Positions 34,370-44,364 of a stretch of DNA of 64,000 nucleotides are shown here, in pieces; positions within the stretch are counted from its first letter, which is position 1, and each line of letters begins with the position of its first letter. The stretch is from Variovorax boronicumulans (GTDB taxonomy: Bacteria; Pseudomonadota; Gammaproteobacteria; Burkholderiales; Burkholderiaceae_C). The notes under the pieces were generated by a model. It did no database searches. It was not told the DNA's origin and worked only from the letters and a program-made list of their open reading frames with translations. A program made the translations under genes and the position numbers. The DNA lies in the NCBI RefSeq assembly GCF_029892485.1, contig NZ_JARXVG010000006.1:62001-126000 (forward strand). The letters are read 5' to 3'.

Positions 34370-35098
34370 ATGTCCGACACCTACGTTCTCGTCCACGGCG
34401 CCTGGCACACCGGCGCCGAAATCGAAGCTGTGGCCGATCACCTGCGCAAAGCCGGTCACGCGGTGCATTGCCCGACGCTGGCTGGCAACCGGCCCGGCGA
34501 TGACCGCGCGACGATCGGCCTGGAAGACGCCATCGCCTCGGCCGTACGCTACATCGAGGAGAAAGACCTGACCGAGGTGCGCCTGGCGGGCCACAGCTAC
34601 GGCGGCATGGTGATCTCGGGCGTGGTGGACCGCATCGCGCACCGCCTGAAGCGGCTGGTCTACATCAACGCCTTCGTGCCGCTCGACGGCGAATCGCTCA
34701 ACGACATGGTGCCGCCGCACTACGTGACGATGTTCGATGCCATCGCCGGGGCGAACGGCAACGCCGTGACCTTGCCGTTCGAGGTGTGGCGCGAGGCCTT
34801 CATCAACGATGCCGACCTCGCGCTCGCGCAGTCCGCCTACGACAAGCTGAACCCGCACCCGTACCGCACCTTCACCGACAGGATCCAGCTCAGGCAGCCG
34901 CTCGCGGCGCTCGCGCTCGGCAAGTCCTACGTCAACTGCCAGCAGGACATTGCGCTGCCGCACAGCCTGCCGTGGCATCCGCGCCTGTCGGAGCGGCTGG
35001 GGCTGTTCAGGCTGGTGGAGTGCCCCGGCAGCCACGAGATGTTCTTCTCGAATTCCGCGCGGCTCGCGCAGGCGATCCTGGAAGCCGGGCGCGACTGA
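34370..35098 (+). CDS. Alpha/beta hydrolase (esterase, MES/RsbQ-like short form)
   Basis: 242 residues. It starts at once with the core strand and oxyanion hole (TYVLVHGAWHTGAEIEAVADHLRKAGH), has the nucleophile elbow GHSYGGM and the catalytic His in ECPGSHEMFFSNSARLAQ. The compact N-terminus fits the plant-type methylesterase/hydroxynitrile-lyase-like branch. AAGAAGGAG seven bases before ATG 34370 sets the start. It may be controlled by the AraC regulator upstream. Confidence 0.88.
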   Translation: MSDTYVLVHGAWHTGAEIEAVADHLRKAGHAVHCPTLAGNRPGDDRATIGLEDAIASAVRYIEEKDLTEVRLAGHSYGGMVISGVVDRIAHRLKRLVYINAFVPLDGESLNDMVPPHYVTMFDAIAGANGNAVTLPFEVWREAFINDADLALAQSAYDKLNPHPYRTFTDRIQLRQPLAALALGKSYVNCQQDIALPHSLPWHPRLSERLGLFRLVECPGSHEMFFSNSARLAQAILEAGRD

Positions 35099-35114
35099 GG
35101 CCCTGCTTGCGAAC

Positions 35115-35726
35115 TCAGGCGCCGGCAAAGAGCGCGTCGAACACGCGAATCGATGCATAGGCATCGTTGGCCGCATAGCGGATCTGGGATTCCGTCAACT
35201 GCTTGTTGGCCCAGTTCGAGGTGGTCGCCTTGCGCGACTTCATGAAGCGGCGGTCGAACACCAGCGCGACCGCCGTCTTCACGCCCACCGACTTGCGGTA
35301 GCCGCGACGGCGGAATTCGTTGTCGATGTCGTACACCGCACCGGGCTCGATGTTCAGGCGGTTGCGAATCAGCGTGAGGTCGGTCGAGAGGCCGAAGCCG
35401 ACCTTCTTGAGTTCGGTCGAGGCGATCAGCGCGGCGACCACCGGGTTGCATTCGGTGCGGTGCAGCTGGAAGAGCCAGGCCTTGTCGCGCGTCGAGAACT
35501 GCACCACATGCGGCCCGCCCGAGACCTCGTTCTTCGCGAAGGTGGGCTTGGATTCGGTGTCGAAGCCGGCGACGCCCGCGGCCAGCAAGGTGGCGGCGGC
35601 GTGCTCGGCTTCCTGCAGCGTGGTGACGACGACGATGTCCTTGAGGTCCAGGCCCTCGAAGGGCTCGAGCAGGGCGATCTGCTCGCGTTCGGGCAGGGGC
35701 TGCAACGAAGAGGTGTTGTCGCTCAC
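35115..35726 (-). CDS. 3'-5' exonuclease (DEDDy, RNase D-like)
   Basis: 203 residues. The DEDDy metal ligands are visible: FDTES (Exo I), the GFGLSTDLTLIRNRL stretch (Exo II) and YAANDAYASIRVFDAL (Exo III, Tyr and Asp). It has no HRDC domain, so it is a short RNase D-type or EXD2-like exonuclease on RNA or DNA. The GTG start at 35726 overlaps the TfoX-like gene stop in GTGA, so the two proteins are translationally coupled. Confidence 0.88.
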   Translation of the reverse strand: MSDNTSSLQPLPEREQIALLEPFEGLDLKDIVVVTTLQEAEHAAATLLAAGVAGFDTESKPTFAKNEVSGGPHVVQFSTRDKAWLFQLHRTECNPVVAALIASTELKKVGFGLSTDLTLIRNRLNIEPGAVYDIDNEFRRRGYRKSVGVKTAVALVFDRRFMKSRKATTSNWANKQLTESQIRYAANDAYASIRVFDALFAGA

Positions 35727-36163
35727 CGAGGGGCTGCTTTCTTGGTCTTCACTGGGGCTTTCTTTGCGGGTGTCTTTTTGGTGGACGCCTTCTTCGCGGC
35801 GGCTTTCTTCGCTGCGGCTTTGGGCTTTGGCTGTTTCGGGGGCTGGCCCGAACGCAGGGCGGCTTCGTAGGCGAGGCGACCCCAGCGCGCGGCTTCTTCG
35901 CGGTCCTCGAAGAAGTCGGCCGGGGCTTGCCGGTACGACATCGGCATCTCCTTGCCCTGCCGCACATAGGTGAAGGGCGGCAGGTTCAGCCGGTCGAATT
36001 GCTCGGCGCTGCCGGCATCGGACTTGAGGTACAGCGTGTCCTTGAAAACGAGCGCGATCATGCGGCCCTCGTGCCACACGCCGTGGCCGCCGAACATGCG
36101 GCGCGTCTGGATGCGGCCGAGGCGCTCGAAGACCTCGTGCAGGCTCTGGACGAAATCGCTCAT
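35723..36163 (-). CDS. TfoX/Sxy N-terminal-domain protein with lysine/alanine tail
   Basis: 146 residues. The first 105 form a TfoX N-terminal domain (LHEVFERLGRIQTRRMFGGHGVWHEGRMIALVFKDTLYLK). The last 40 are a low-complexity basic tail of KKA/KKT/PAKK units, like the C-termini of histone H1-type bacterial proteins, that would bind nucleic acid. Full Sxy proteins regulate competence through CRP; this one lacks the TfoX C-terminal domain. It overlaps the VOC gene (ATGA) before it and the exonuclease (GTGA) after it. Confidence 0.88.
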   Translation of the reverse strand: MSDFVQSLHEVFERLGRIQTRRMFGGHGVWHEGRMIALVFKDTLYLKSDAGSAEQFDRLNLPPFTYVRQGKEMPMSYRQAPADFFEDREEAARWGRLAYEAALRSGQPPKQPKPKAAAKKAAAKKASTKKTPAKKAPVKTKKAAPR

Positions 36164-36549
36164 GCGGTGATCTCGATGCGGTTGCCGTCCGGGTCGAGCA
36201 CCACGCTCTCGTAGTAGCCGTCGCCGGTGCGGCGCGGGCCGTCGAGCAGCGGGTAGCCGTCGGCCTTCAGCCGCTGCGTGAGCGCGTCGACGGCGGCATC
36301 GGAGCCCACGCTGATCGCCAGGTGCGTCCAGCCCATGCGCTGCGCGCCGGGTTCGGCCGCCACAGGTGCGAGCGTGCTGGTCGTCATCGCCTCGATGCGG
36401 GCGCCATCGCCCAGGCTCAGGAAGCACGAGGCGAAACCCTTGGCCGGATTGACGTAGCCCGCGCCGGCCGTCGCGCCGAAGTAATCGACATAGAAACGCT
36501 TGCAGCGTTCGAGATCGGTGGTCCAGAGTGCGATGTGATCGATGCGCAT
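36160..36549 (-). CDS. VOC-family (glyoxalase/dioxygenase fold) protein
   Basis: 129 residues, one vicinal-oxygen-chelate module pair: MRIDHIALWTTDLERCKRFYVDYFGA, then GWTHLAISVGSDAAVDALTQRL and the closing ESVVLDPDGNRIEIT. The metal-binding His and Glu positions (His5, His in THLAIS, Glu in IEIT) are kept, so it may be an active lyase or resistance enzyme. Its stop overlaps the TfoX-like start. Confidence 0.88.
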   Translation of the reverse strand: MRIDHIALWTTDLERCKRFYVDYFGATAGAGYVNPAKGFASCFLSLGDGARIEAMTTSTLAPVAAEPGAQRMGWTHLAISVGSDAAVDALTQRLKADGYPLLDGPRRTGDGYYESVVLDPDGNRIEITA

Positions 36550-36572
36550 GGAAGAAGAAGTGGGTGGGCCGC

Positions 36573-37076
36573 TCAATCCACCCGCCATGGCGGGCGCGAG
36601 GGCGACCAATGGTAGGCGATGCGTTCGCGCCCGCTGGTCGGATGGTGGTCGACCGTGCCGCGCACGAGGCCGTAGCGTTCGTAGAACCGTTGCGCAGCGG
36701 TGTTGGTGGTGGCCACGTGCAGCCGCCAGCCGGTCGGTATGCGCACGCAGGCTTCGTCCAGCAACGCCTGCCCGAGGCCCTGGTTGCGCAGGTGCGGCTC
36801 GACGAAAAGCTGCGCCACGTACTCGCGCCGCTCCAGCAGCACCATGAACGCGAGTGCCTGGCCGTCGCGCTCGGCCAGCACCACCTCGGCCGGCGACACG
36901 AATTCGGTCTGCACGCGGCGCAGCCAGTGCGAGATGGGTTCGGTGAAGGCGGCGCCGCGATTGGCCGAGATCCATGCGCGGCGCCAGATGCCGGCCAGCA
37001 CGATGCTCTCTTCGGCGGTGCCATCGCGCGACCGCAGGTGGAAGGCGGGGATTTGGGCGGCGGACATGCGTTTCAT
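36573..37076 (-). CDS. GNAT-family N-acetyltransferase
   Basis: 167 residues with a GNAT core: VAQLFVEPHLRNQGLGQALLDEACVRIPTGWRLHVATTNTAAQRFYERYGLV, the acetyl-CoA pyrophosphate loop (RNQGLG) and the closing Tyr region. The start may be ATG 37076 or 37067, three codons apart. The acceptor is unknown. It sits 38 bases after fghA and 23 bases before the VOC gene in the long minus-strand run. Confidence 0.85.
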   Translation of the reverse strand: MKRMSAAQIPAFHLRSRDGTAEESIVLAGIWRRAWISANRGAAFTEPISHWLRRVQTEFVSPAEVVLAERDGQALAFMVLLERREYVAQLFVEPHLRNQGLGQALLDEACVRIPTGWRLHVATTNTAAQRFYERYGLVRGTVDHHPTSGRERIAYHWSPSRPPWRVD

Positions 37077-37114
37077 GATACGGCGCGTGCATCCCGCAGT
37101 CACGCCGCAGTCGA

Positions 37115-37993
37115 TCAGGCGTGCAGCGATTGCGCGTGGTGCGCGATGTGGTCGGCCATGAAGCTCTGGACGAAGTAGTAGCCGTGGTCGTAGCCCGCGT
37201 GCCGGCGCAGCGTGAGCGGCTGGCCCGCGGCGAAGCAGGCCGCCTCGAACACCTCGGGGTGCAGTTGCTCGGCGAGGAATTTGTCGGCCAGCCCCTGGTC
37301 GATGAGGATGCCTTGCGGGTACGGCGCGACGGTCTGCGACCGCATGAGCGCGCTGGCATCGTGCGCGAGCCACTGCGCGCGGTCCACGGTGGGTGCGCCG
37401 AGGTAGCCGTCGAACGCCTTCTCGCCCCATGGGCACTGCGTGGGCGCGCAGATCGGCGCAAACGCTGAGAGCGACTTGAAGCGCCCCGGGTGCCGCAGCG
37501 CCAGCGTGAGCGCGCCGTGCCCGCCCATCGAGTGGCCGAAGATGCCGATGCGCTGCCCGTCGATGGCGAAGTGCTGCGCCACGAGCGGCAGCAGCTCGTG
37601 GACGATCCAGCTTTCCATGCGCCAGTGCGTGGACCACGGCTCCCGCGTGGCGTCCAGGTAGAAGCCGGCGCCGATGCCGAAGTCCCAGTCGTCCTTCGCA
37701 CCGGGCACGGACTCGGCCGCGGGGCCGCGCGGGCTGGTGTCGGGCGCGATCAACGCAAGGCCCAGGCCCGCGGCCATGCGCTGCGCGCCGGCTTTCACCG
37801 CGAAGGTCTCTTCGTTGCAGGTGAGGCCCGCGAGGTAAAGCAGCGCCGGCACCGGCCCGTTCGCAGCCTGCGGCGGCAGGTAGACCGAGAAGCGCATCGG
37901 CAGCCCGATCTCTTGCGAGGCGTGTTCGTGAAAGCTCTGCACGCCGCCGAAGCAGGGGTGTTCGGACAGGGTCTTGGGTGTGTGGTCGGTCAT
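37115..37993 (-). CDS. fghA: S-formylglutathione hydrolase
   Basis: 292 residues. It hydrolyses S-formylglutathione to formate and glutathione, the second step of glutathione-dependent formaldehyde oxidation. Family marks are PALLYLAGLTCNEETFAVKAGAQRMAAGLGLALIAPDTSPRG, the nucleophile elbow FGHSMGGHGALT, DQGLADKFL (acid) and GYDHGYYFVQSF (His). Its start overlaps the stop of the epoxide-hydrolase-like gene (ATGA), which lies between it and the formaldehyde dehydrogenase gene. Confidence 0.94.
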   Translation of the reverse strand: MTDHTPKTLSEHPCFGGVQSFHEHASQEIGLPMRFSVYLPPQAANGPVPALLYLAGLTCNEETFAVKAGAQRMAAGLGLALIAPDTSPRGPAAESVPGAKDDWDFGIGAGFYLDATREPWSTHWRMESWIVHELLPLVAQHFAIDGQRIGIFGHSMGGHGALTLALRHPGRFKSLSAFAPICAPTQCPWGEKAFDGYLGAPTVDRAQWLAHDASALMRSQTVAPYPQGILIDQGLADKFLAEQLHPEVFEAACFAAGQPLTLRRHAGYDHGYYFVQSFMADHIAHHAQSLHA

Positions 37994-38910
37994 GGTTTCT
38001 TGTTGCGCAGTGCGGGAACCAGTTCGAGCACCGCATCGGCGAAGGTGCGCGGTGCTTCCTGCGGCAAGTTGTGGCCCGCGCCGGGCACAAGGCGATGTGA
38101 ACGCGGTCCGCTGAAGCGGTGCGCATGGGCCGAGGCATCGGCGGGCGGTCGCACGCCGTCGTCGATGCCGTCGAAGGTGATGGCGGGCACGGTGATGGCG
38201 GGTTGCGCGGCGAGGCGGCGCTCGATGTCCGCATACGCCGGGTCGCCGGACACGAGGCCGAAGCGGTGGCGATACGAATGGATCACCACGTCGACGAAGT
38301 CGGGGTGGTCGAAGGCGGCGGCGCTGCGCTCGAAGGTGGCGTCGTCGAACTGCCAGGTCGGCGACCACAGTTTCCAGAGCAGCTTTGCGATTGCGTTGCG
38401 GTCCTTCGCGAGGCCGGCACGGCCGCGTTCGCTGTGGAAGTAGTACTGGTACCAGAGGCTGTATTCGTTCTCTGCCGTGTCCGGCTCCATCGCGCGGGCG
38501 ATGTCCTGGATGTTGTAGCTGTTGAGCGAAACGAGCCCCGCGCAGCGTTCGGGCCAGAGCGCCGCGACGACGCAGGCGGCGCGGCCGCCCCAGTCGTAGC
38601 CGGCGAGCACGGCGCGCTCGATCTTCAGCGCGTCGAGCAGCGCGAGCAGGTCGGCGCCGAAGGCCGCCTGCTCGCCCGAGCGCGGCGTGGCGTCTGCGAG
38701 GAAGCGCGTGGCGCCGTAGCCGCGCATGTACGGCACGATCACGCGGCAGCCCTGGTCCGCGAGCATTGGCGCGACTTCGGCGTAGGTGTGGATGTCGTAC
38801 GGAAAGCCGTGCATCAGCAGCACGGGCGGGCCGTCCACCGGACCGGCTTCGTAGTAGGCGACCTCGAGGACGCCCGCCTCGACCTTGCGCAATGGCTCCA
38901 TGCGGTTCAT
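37990..38910 (-). CDS. Alpha/beta hydrolase, epoxide-hydrolase/dehalogenase type
   Basis: 306 residues. Oxyanion motif HGFPYDIHTY and nucleophile elbow AGYDWGGRAA carry Asp rather than Ser, as in soluble epoxide hydrolases and haloalkane dehalogenases; the C-terminal GAGHNLPQEAP holds the catalytic His. The substrate is unknown. It is inserted between the two glutathione-dependent formaldehyde genes and overlaps fghA by four bases, so it is part of that operon. Confidence 0.87.
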   Translation of the reverse strand: MNRMEPLRKVEAGVLEVAYYEAGPVDGPPVLLMHGFPYDIHTYAEVAPMLADQGCRVIVPYMRGYGATRFLADATPRSGEQAAFGADLLALLDALKIERAVLAGYDWGGRAACVVAALWPERCAGLVSLNSYNIQDIARAMEPDTAENEYSLWYQYYFHSERGRAGLAKDRNAIAKLLWKLWSPTWQFDDATFERSAAAFDHPDFVDVVIHSYRHRFGLVSGDPAYADIERRLAAQPAITVPAITFDGIDDGVRPPADASAHAHRFSGPRSHRLVPGAGHNLPQEAPRTFADAVLELVPALRNKKP

Positions 38911-38929
38911 GGCCGGTGCCTCGCGAGGA

Positions 38930-40036
<1,107 letters not shown>

Positions 40037-40086
40037 GGCGGGTTCGGGGGGAAAGAGGGAGAGGGAGGGGCGGACCCCAAGAATAC

Positions 40087-40737
40087 TCAGGCAGGGCCAG
40101 CAGGGAAGATACCCGACATCCCGATGAACCCGGGCAGGTGTCGGAAATCCCACACCCAGTTCCGCAGGGCCGGAAACTCGTCGAGCGAGATGCCGCCTTC
40201 GCCGGCCAGCGCGACATACGGGAAGCAGGCGAGGTCGGCAATCGTCGGATCGGGCGCCGAGGCCAGCCAGCGCAGGCCCGCGCTGGCCTGTTCGGCGAGG
40301 TGGTCGTCGAGCATGCGGAACACGGCGCGCGCGCCGCTGCGGCAGGCGTCGATGTCCAGGTGGTGGTAGCCGAGCGCATCGTGCAGCCGGGCGGCCGATG
40401 CGGTGCGGGTGATCTCGTCGGCCGTGGCGAGCCACATCGCGACCTGGCCGCGCTGCTTGGGGTCGTCCGGATACCAGCAGTGCTGCGCGTCGTAACGGCT
40501 CGTCAGGTAGATCAGGATGGCCTGCGCATCACGCAGCACGAATCCGTAGTCGTCGATCACCGGCAGTTGGCCGAGCGGGTTGACGTTCGCCAGGAACGGG
40601 GCCGACTTGTGTGCGCGGCCGGGGTAGAAATCGACGGGCATGGTTTCATGCGGCACGCCAAGCCACGCCAGCATCTGCCGCACCTTGAAGCAGTTGCCCG
40701 AAAGCGGGTAGTCGTAGAGCTTCAGCATCGTCGTCAT
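40087..40737 (-). CDS. Glutathione S-transferase family protein (NdmE-like position)
   Basis: 216 residues with a thioredoxin-like N-terminal domain ([23 protein letters not shown]; Ser in the glutathione site), the cis-Pro motif [11 protein letters not shown] and [11 protein letters not shown], then a helical C-terminal domain. Its start overlaps the stop of the catalytic oxygenase subunit (ATGA). In the caffeine-degrading NdmCDE complex a GST-like protein is a structural partner of a Rieske-less oxygenase subunit; the gene order here gives this protein the same possible role, though an enzymatic GST is equally possible. Confidence 0.88.
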   Translation of the reverse strand: MTTMLKLYDYPLSGNCFKVRQMLAWLGVPHETMPVDFYPGRAHKSAPFLANVNPLGQLPVIDDYGFVLRDAQAILIYLTSRYDAQHCWYPDDPKQRGQVAMWLATADEITRTASAARLHDALGYHHLDIDACRSGARAVFRMLDDHLAEQASAGLRWLASAPDPTIADLACFPYVALAGEGGISLDEFPALRNWVWDFRHLPGFIGMSGIFPAGPA

Positions 40738-41597
40738 GCGGCCGCCCTCGTGCCGAAGCGCATGCCGCGCTCGCGCAGCCAGCGGCGATAGGTGACCGAA
40801 GACGTGTCGCCGCGCGTGGGCGTCTCGGCACGGCCCTCGAGCGGCATGCGCTTGAAGGCGTGGTTCTCCAGGATCGGCTTGTCCTGTCCGAAGATGGCCT
40901 GCTGGAAGGCGATGAGCTCGGCGTCGGTGGAGACGTCGTCGAAGCAGGCGAGGATCGTGTGCGCGATCACATGCTCGTCATCGATCGGCTGCAGAAAGAG
41001 GCCGATGGCGTCCTGCGCGTCGGGGCGCAGGCTCGACTTGTAGAGCATGGCCGAGAACGGCTGCATCACGCGGTACTTGTAGAGCACGTTGGCGCCGGTG
41101 TCGTGCGCGGCCGATGCGCGGGGCTGCCAGAAACGGCAGTCGGTCGCCCAGATCTCGCCGGTGGCGGGGTCGATGTCCACCTGGTACTGCGCCACCTCGG
41201 TGTGCGGCACCTTGCCGAGATAGTCGGCATGCACGAAGGGGAAGTGCGCCATGTCCAGGAAGTTCTCGATCACGCGCAGGCCCGACACCGCGACGCCGAT
41301 GCCGCCGCAATCGACGGTGCGGCGGCCGGGTTCGGTGTATTCGGGGAACGCAAAGAGCGGGCGAGCGGGGCGGCCGCTGGGGCAGACCCAGAGGTAGCCG
41401 TACTGCGATTGCACGGCCAGTGGCTGCGTGCCGAGGCGGCATTGCGGCGTGCCGTCGGCGTTGGCCCAGAGGCCCAACGCTTCGCCGAGCAGGCAGGTGA
41501 CATGCGGTTGCCGTTCGGACGTGCCGGCCAGCGCAGTCGCAGGGCCGACGATCAGCCAGTCGTCGAGCATGTTGGAGTCGTCGGTGACGAAGGGCAT
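40734..41597 (-). CDS. Rieske oxygenase catalytic subunit lacking its own Rieske cluster
   Basis: 287 residues. The mononuclear-iron site is intact: [18 protein letters not shown] gives Asn112, Asp115, His118 and His123. The N-terminal scaffold of a VanA-type oxygenase is recognisable ([14 protein letters not shown] ... [10 protein letters not shown] ... [10 protein letters not shown]), but the CxH and CxxH loops that carry the 2Fe-2S cluster are missing, as if about 60 residues were deleted. It must take electrons from another Rieske protein, and the next upstream gene encodes one. Size and design match NdmC of the caffeine N-demethylase (recollected as about 280 residues). RBS TGAGGAAA precedes ATG 41597. 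Confidence 0.85.
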   Translation of the reverse strand: MPFVTDDSNMLDDWLIVGPATALAGTSERQPHVTCLLGEALGLWANADGTPQCRLGTQPLAVQSQYGYLWVCPSGRPARPLFAFPEYTEPGRRTVDCGGIGVAVSGLRVIENFLDMAHFPFVHADYLGKVPHTEVAQYQVDIDPATGEIWATDCRFWQPRASAAHDTGANVLYKYRVMQPFSAMLYKSSLRPDAQDAIGLFLQPIDDEHVIAHTILACFDDVSTDAELIAFQQAIFGQDKPILENHAFKRMPLEGRAETPTRGDTSSVTYRRWLRERGMRFGTRAAA

Positions 41598-41607
41598 CGC
41601 GGTTTCC

Positions 41608-42282
41608 TCAGCCTTGTGTTTCGATGGCACTGCGCAGGTCGCGCGCGGCCGTGTGGAGGGTCTTCATTGCGTCGGAGCCGGGCGGCGCCTCGGTCCACAG
41701 GTGGATGAAGGTGAGTTGCGGCTGCGCATCGAGCACCAGTGCAGCGGTCTTCACTCCATCGAGTTCACCCTGAAATGCACCCTTCGCCGCGTCGGCAGTA
41801 AGGCCGTTCCTTGCGAGGGCGTTGCGCACGTCCTGCGCGCCGACACGCAGCGTCAGCGTGCGGCAGAAGTGCCAGCCGGCCGGCACGGCTTCGACCAACG
41901 ATGGCATCGCAGCGGACGCGTCCTGCGCGGCAAGGTTGACCCACAGCATGCCGCCCGCATCGACCGCTCCGAAGACCTTGGCGCAGACGTTGCGCGGCGC
42001 CTGCATCGCCGGATGGGCTGGAATGCTCACGCACTGCCCGTTGCCCGCGGCGTACTGCCAGCCGTGGTACGCGCAGGCGAGCCGGTCTTCGATGACATGG
42101 CCGAGCGTGAAGCGCACGCTGCGGTGCGGGCAGCGGTTTTCCCAGGCCTGGGCCGCGCCGTCGGCCGATCGCCAGAGCGCGAGTTCCTGGCCCTCTGCGA
42201 AGCCGGCGACGATGTTGGCGCCGGGGCGCAGGTCGGCCGAAGGGGCCACAGGGTGCCAGCGGGGCGAGTCGTCAGTGTTCAT
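41608..42282 (-). CDS. Rieske 2Fe-2S domain protein, partner of the oxygenase subunit
   Basis: 224 residues. A complete Rieske site is present: NRCPHRSV (Cys51 and His53) and CAYHGWQY (Cys70 and His73). The second half (residues 115-224) has no recognisable iron ligands or flavin motif, so the protein alone is neither a complete oxygenase nor a reductase. It is 10 bases upstream of the subunit that lacks a Rieske site, so together they seem to make one split oxygenase. The reductase that reloads the cluster is not in the window. Confidence 0.85.
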   Translation of the reverse strand: MNTDDSPRWHPVAPSADLRPGANIVAGFAEGQELALWRSADGAAQAWENRCPHRSVRFTLGHVIEDRLACAYHGWQYAAGNGQCVSIPAHPAMQAPRNVCAKVFGAVDAGGMLWVNLAAQDASAAMPSLVEAVPAGWHFCRTLTLRVGAQDVRNALARNGLTADAAKGAFQGELDGVKTAALVLDAQPQLTFIHLWTEAPPGSDAMKTLHTAARDLRSAIETQG

Positions 42283-42363
42283 GGGGCGGGGATTTCACAG
42301 GGCCGTGGGGCGAACATAATTGTCGTCTCCGCCCCGAACCCGACCTTCCGACCCCGATTCATC

Positions 42364-42804
42364 ATGAAGAAAATCCTCGTCCTCAACGGCCCCAACCTCA
42401 ACCTGCTCGGCACGCGCGAGCCCGAGCAATACGGACGCGACACGCTGGCCGATGTCGAACGCCTGTGCAAGGAAACGGGCGCGAAGCTCGGCGTGGAGAT
42501 CGAATGCCGCCAGTCGAACCACGAAGGCGTGCTGGTCGACTGGATCCAGGAAGCGGGCCACGAAGTGGCCGCCGGCCACATGCTCGGCGTGGTGATGAAC
42601 CCGGGTGCCTACACGCACACTTCGATCGCGCTGCACGATGCTATCAAGGGCGCGAGCGTGCCGCTGATCGAGTTGCACATCTCGAACGTGCACGCGCGGG
42701 AGGAGTTCCGCCACAAGTCGTACATCTCGCCAGCGGCGCGCGGGATCATCGTGGGGCTGGGCGTCAAGGGCTACACGCTGGCGATTGCCGCGCTGGTGCC
42801 CTGA
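42364..42804 (+). CDS. aroQ: 3-dehydroquinate dehydratase, type II
   Basis: 146 residues. The enzyme removes water from 3-dehydroquinate in the shikimate pathway. Motifs are [19 protein letters not shown] (catalytic Arg and Tyr loop), [34 protein letters not shown] and [18 protein letters not shown] (catalytic His). It is divergent from the Rieske gene and converges on spoVR with ten bases between stops. No other aro gene is in the window. Confidence 0.96.
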   Translation: MKKILVLNGPNLNLLGTREPEQYGRDTLADVERLCKETGAKLGVEIECRQSNHEGVLVDWIQEAGHEVAAGHMLGVVMNPGAYTHTSIALHDAIKGASVPLIELHISNVHAREEFRHKSYISPAARGIIVGLGVKGYTLAIAALVP

Positions 42805-42813
42805 CCTGACCCG

Positions 42814-44364
42814 CTAGTACATCTGCTTGGGCGCCGCGGCCTTCCAGCTGCGGCTGATGCGCCCCGCGCTGTCGATGCTTTCCAGATGCACGTCGAAGCC
42901 CCAGAGCCGCGCGACGTGCTTGAGCACTTCTTCCGCCCCGTCGTGCAGCGGCAGGTTGTTGCGCTGTGTATGCCGCAGCGTGAGCGAGCGGTCGCCGCGC
43001 GTGGCCACGCTCCACACCTGGATGTCGGGCTCGCGGCTGCTGATGTCGTACTGGCGTGACAGCGATTCGCGCAGCGACTGGTAGCCGCTGTCGTCGTGGA
43101 TGGCGGACACCTCGAGTTCGGCCTCGCTCTGGTAGTCGCGGATCGCGAACAGGCGAAAGTCGCGCATCGTCTTCGGGCTCAGGAACTGGCCGACGAAGCT
43201 CTCGTCCTTGAAGTTGCGCATCGCGTAGTCCAGCGTCTTCACCCAGTCGGTGCCCGCGAAATCGGGGAGCCAGCGGCGGTCTTCCTCGGTGGGGTTCTCG
43301 CAGACGCGCCGCAGGTCGGTGAACATCTTGAAGCCCAGCGCATAAGGATTGATGCCGCTGTACGCCCGGTGGCCCACCGGCGGCTGGAAGATCACGCCCG
43401 TGTGCGAGCTGAGCCATTCCATCATGAAGCCGTCGGCCAGCTGGCCGCGCTCGTACATCGTGTTGAGCAGCGTGTAGTGCCAGAAAGTGGCCCAGCCTTC
43501 GTTCATCACCTGCGTCTGGCGCTGCGGATAGAAGTACTGCGCGATCTTGCGCACGATGCGCACCACCTCGCGCTGCCAGGGTTCGAGCAGCGCCGCATTC
43601 TTCTCGATGAAGTACAGCAGGTTCTCCTGCGGCTCCGAGGGAAAGCGCCGCGAGGCATCGGACTCGGCCGCCTGCTCCGCGCGCTTGGGCAGCGTGCGCC
43701 AGAGATCGTTCACTTGCTGCTGCATGTGGCGTTCGCGGTCGGCGCGCTGGGCGCTCTCTTGTGCCAGCGAGCGCTTCTGCGGACGGCGATAGCGGTCGAC
43801 GCCGTAGTTCATCAGCGCGTGGCAGGAGTCGAGCAGTTCCTCGACCGCGTCGAGGCCATGCCGCTCCTCGCACTCGGCGATGTAGTGGCGCGCGTAGACG
43901 AGGTAGTCGATGATCGACGACGCGTCGGTCCACATCCGGAACAGGTAGTTGCCCTTGAAGAAGCTGTTGTGACCGTAGGCCGCATGCGCAATCACCAGGG
44001 CCTGCATGGCCATGGTGTTTTCTTCCATCAGGTAGGCGATGCACGGATCGGAGTTGATGACGATCTCGTAGGCCAGGCCCATGTGGCCGCGCTTGTAGTT
44101 CTTCTCGGTCGCGATGAACTGTTTGCCGTACGACCAGTGGCGGTAGATCATCGGCATGCCCACGCTGGCGTAGGCGTCCATCATCTGCTCGGCGGTGATC
44201 ACCTCGAGCTGGTTGGGGTAGGTGTCCAGGCCGAAGCCCTTGGCCGTCTTGGCGATCTCTGCGTGATAGGTCGCGATCAGCTCGAAAGTCCAGTCCGAGG
44301 GACTGGGCAGGCGCTCCAGCTTCAGGTCCGAAGGAGGGCTGTCGGTGGCGGCGGTGGTGTTCAT
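42814..44364 (-). CDS. spoVR: SpoVR family protein
   Basis: 516 residues, similar in length to E. coli YcgB. Family strings are DWTFELIATYHAEIAKTAKGFGLDTYPNQLEVITAEQMMDAY, HAAYGHNSFFKGNYLF and YFYPQRQTQVMNEGWATFWHY, the last with conserved His and Glu. Its biochemical role is unknown; it belongs to a stress-response triad with YeaH and PrkA. Its start overlaps the yeaH stop by four bases (ATGA). Confidence 0.94.
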   Translation of the reverse strand: MNTTAATDSPPSDLKLERLPSPSDWTFELIATYHAEIAKTAKGFGLDTYPNQLEVITAEQMMDAYASVGMPMIYRHWSYGKQFIATEKNYKRGHMGLAYEIVINSDPCIAYLMEENTMAMQALVIAHAAYGHNSFFKGNYLFRMWTDASSIIDYLVYARHYIAECEERHGLDAVEELLDSCHALMNYGVDRYRRPQKRSLAQESAQRADRERHMQQQVNDLWRTLPKRAEQAAESDASRRFPSEPQENLLYFIEKNAALLEPWQREVVRIVRKIAQYFYPQRQTQVMNEGWATFWHYTLLNTMYERGQLADGFMMEWLSSHTGVIFQPPVGHRAYSGINPYALGFKMFTDLRRVCENPTEEDRRWLPDFAGTDWVKTLDYAMRNFKDESFVGQFLSPKTMRDFRLFAIRDYQSEAELEVSAIHDDSGYQSLRESLSRQYDISSREPDIQVWSVATRGDRSLTLRHTQRNNLPLHDGAEEVLKHVARLWGFDVHLESIDSAGRISRSWKAAAPKQMY

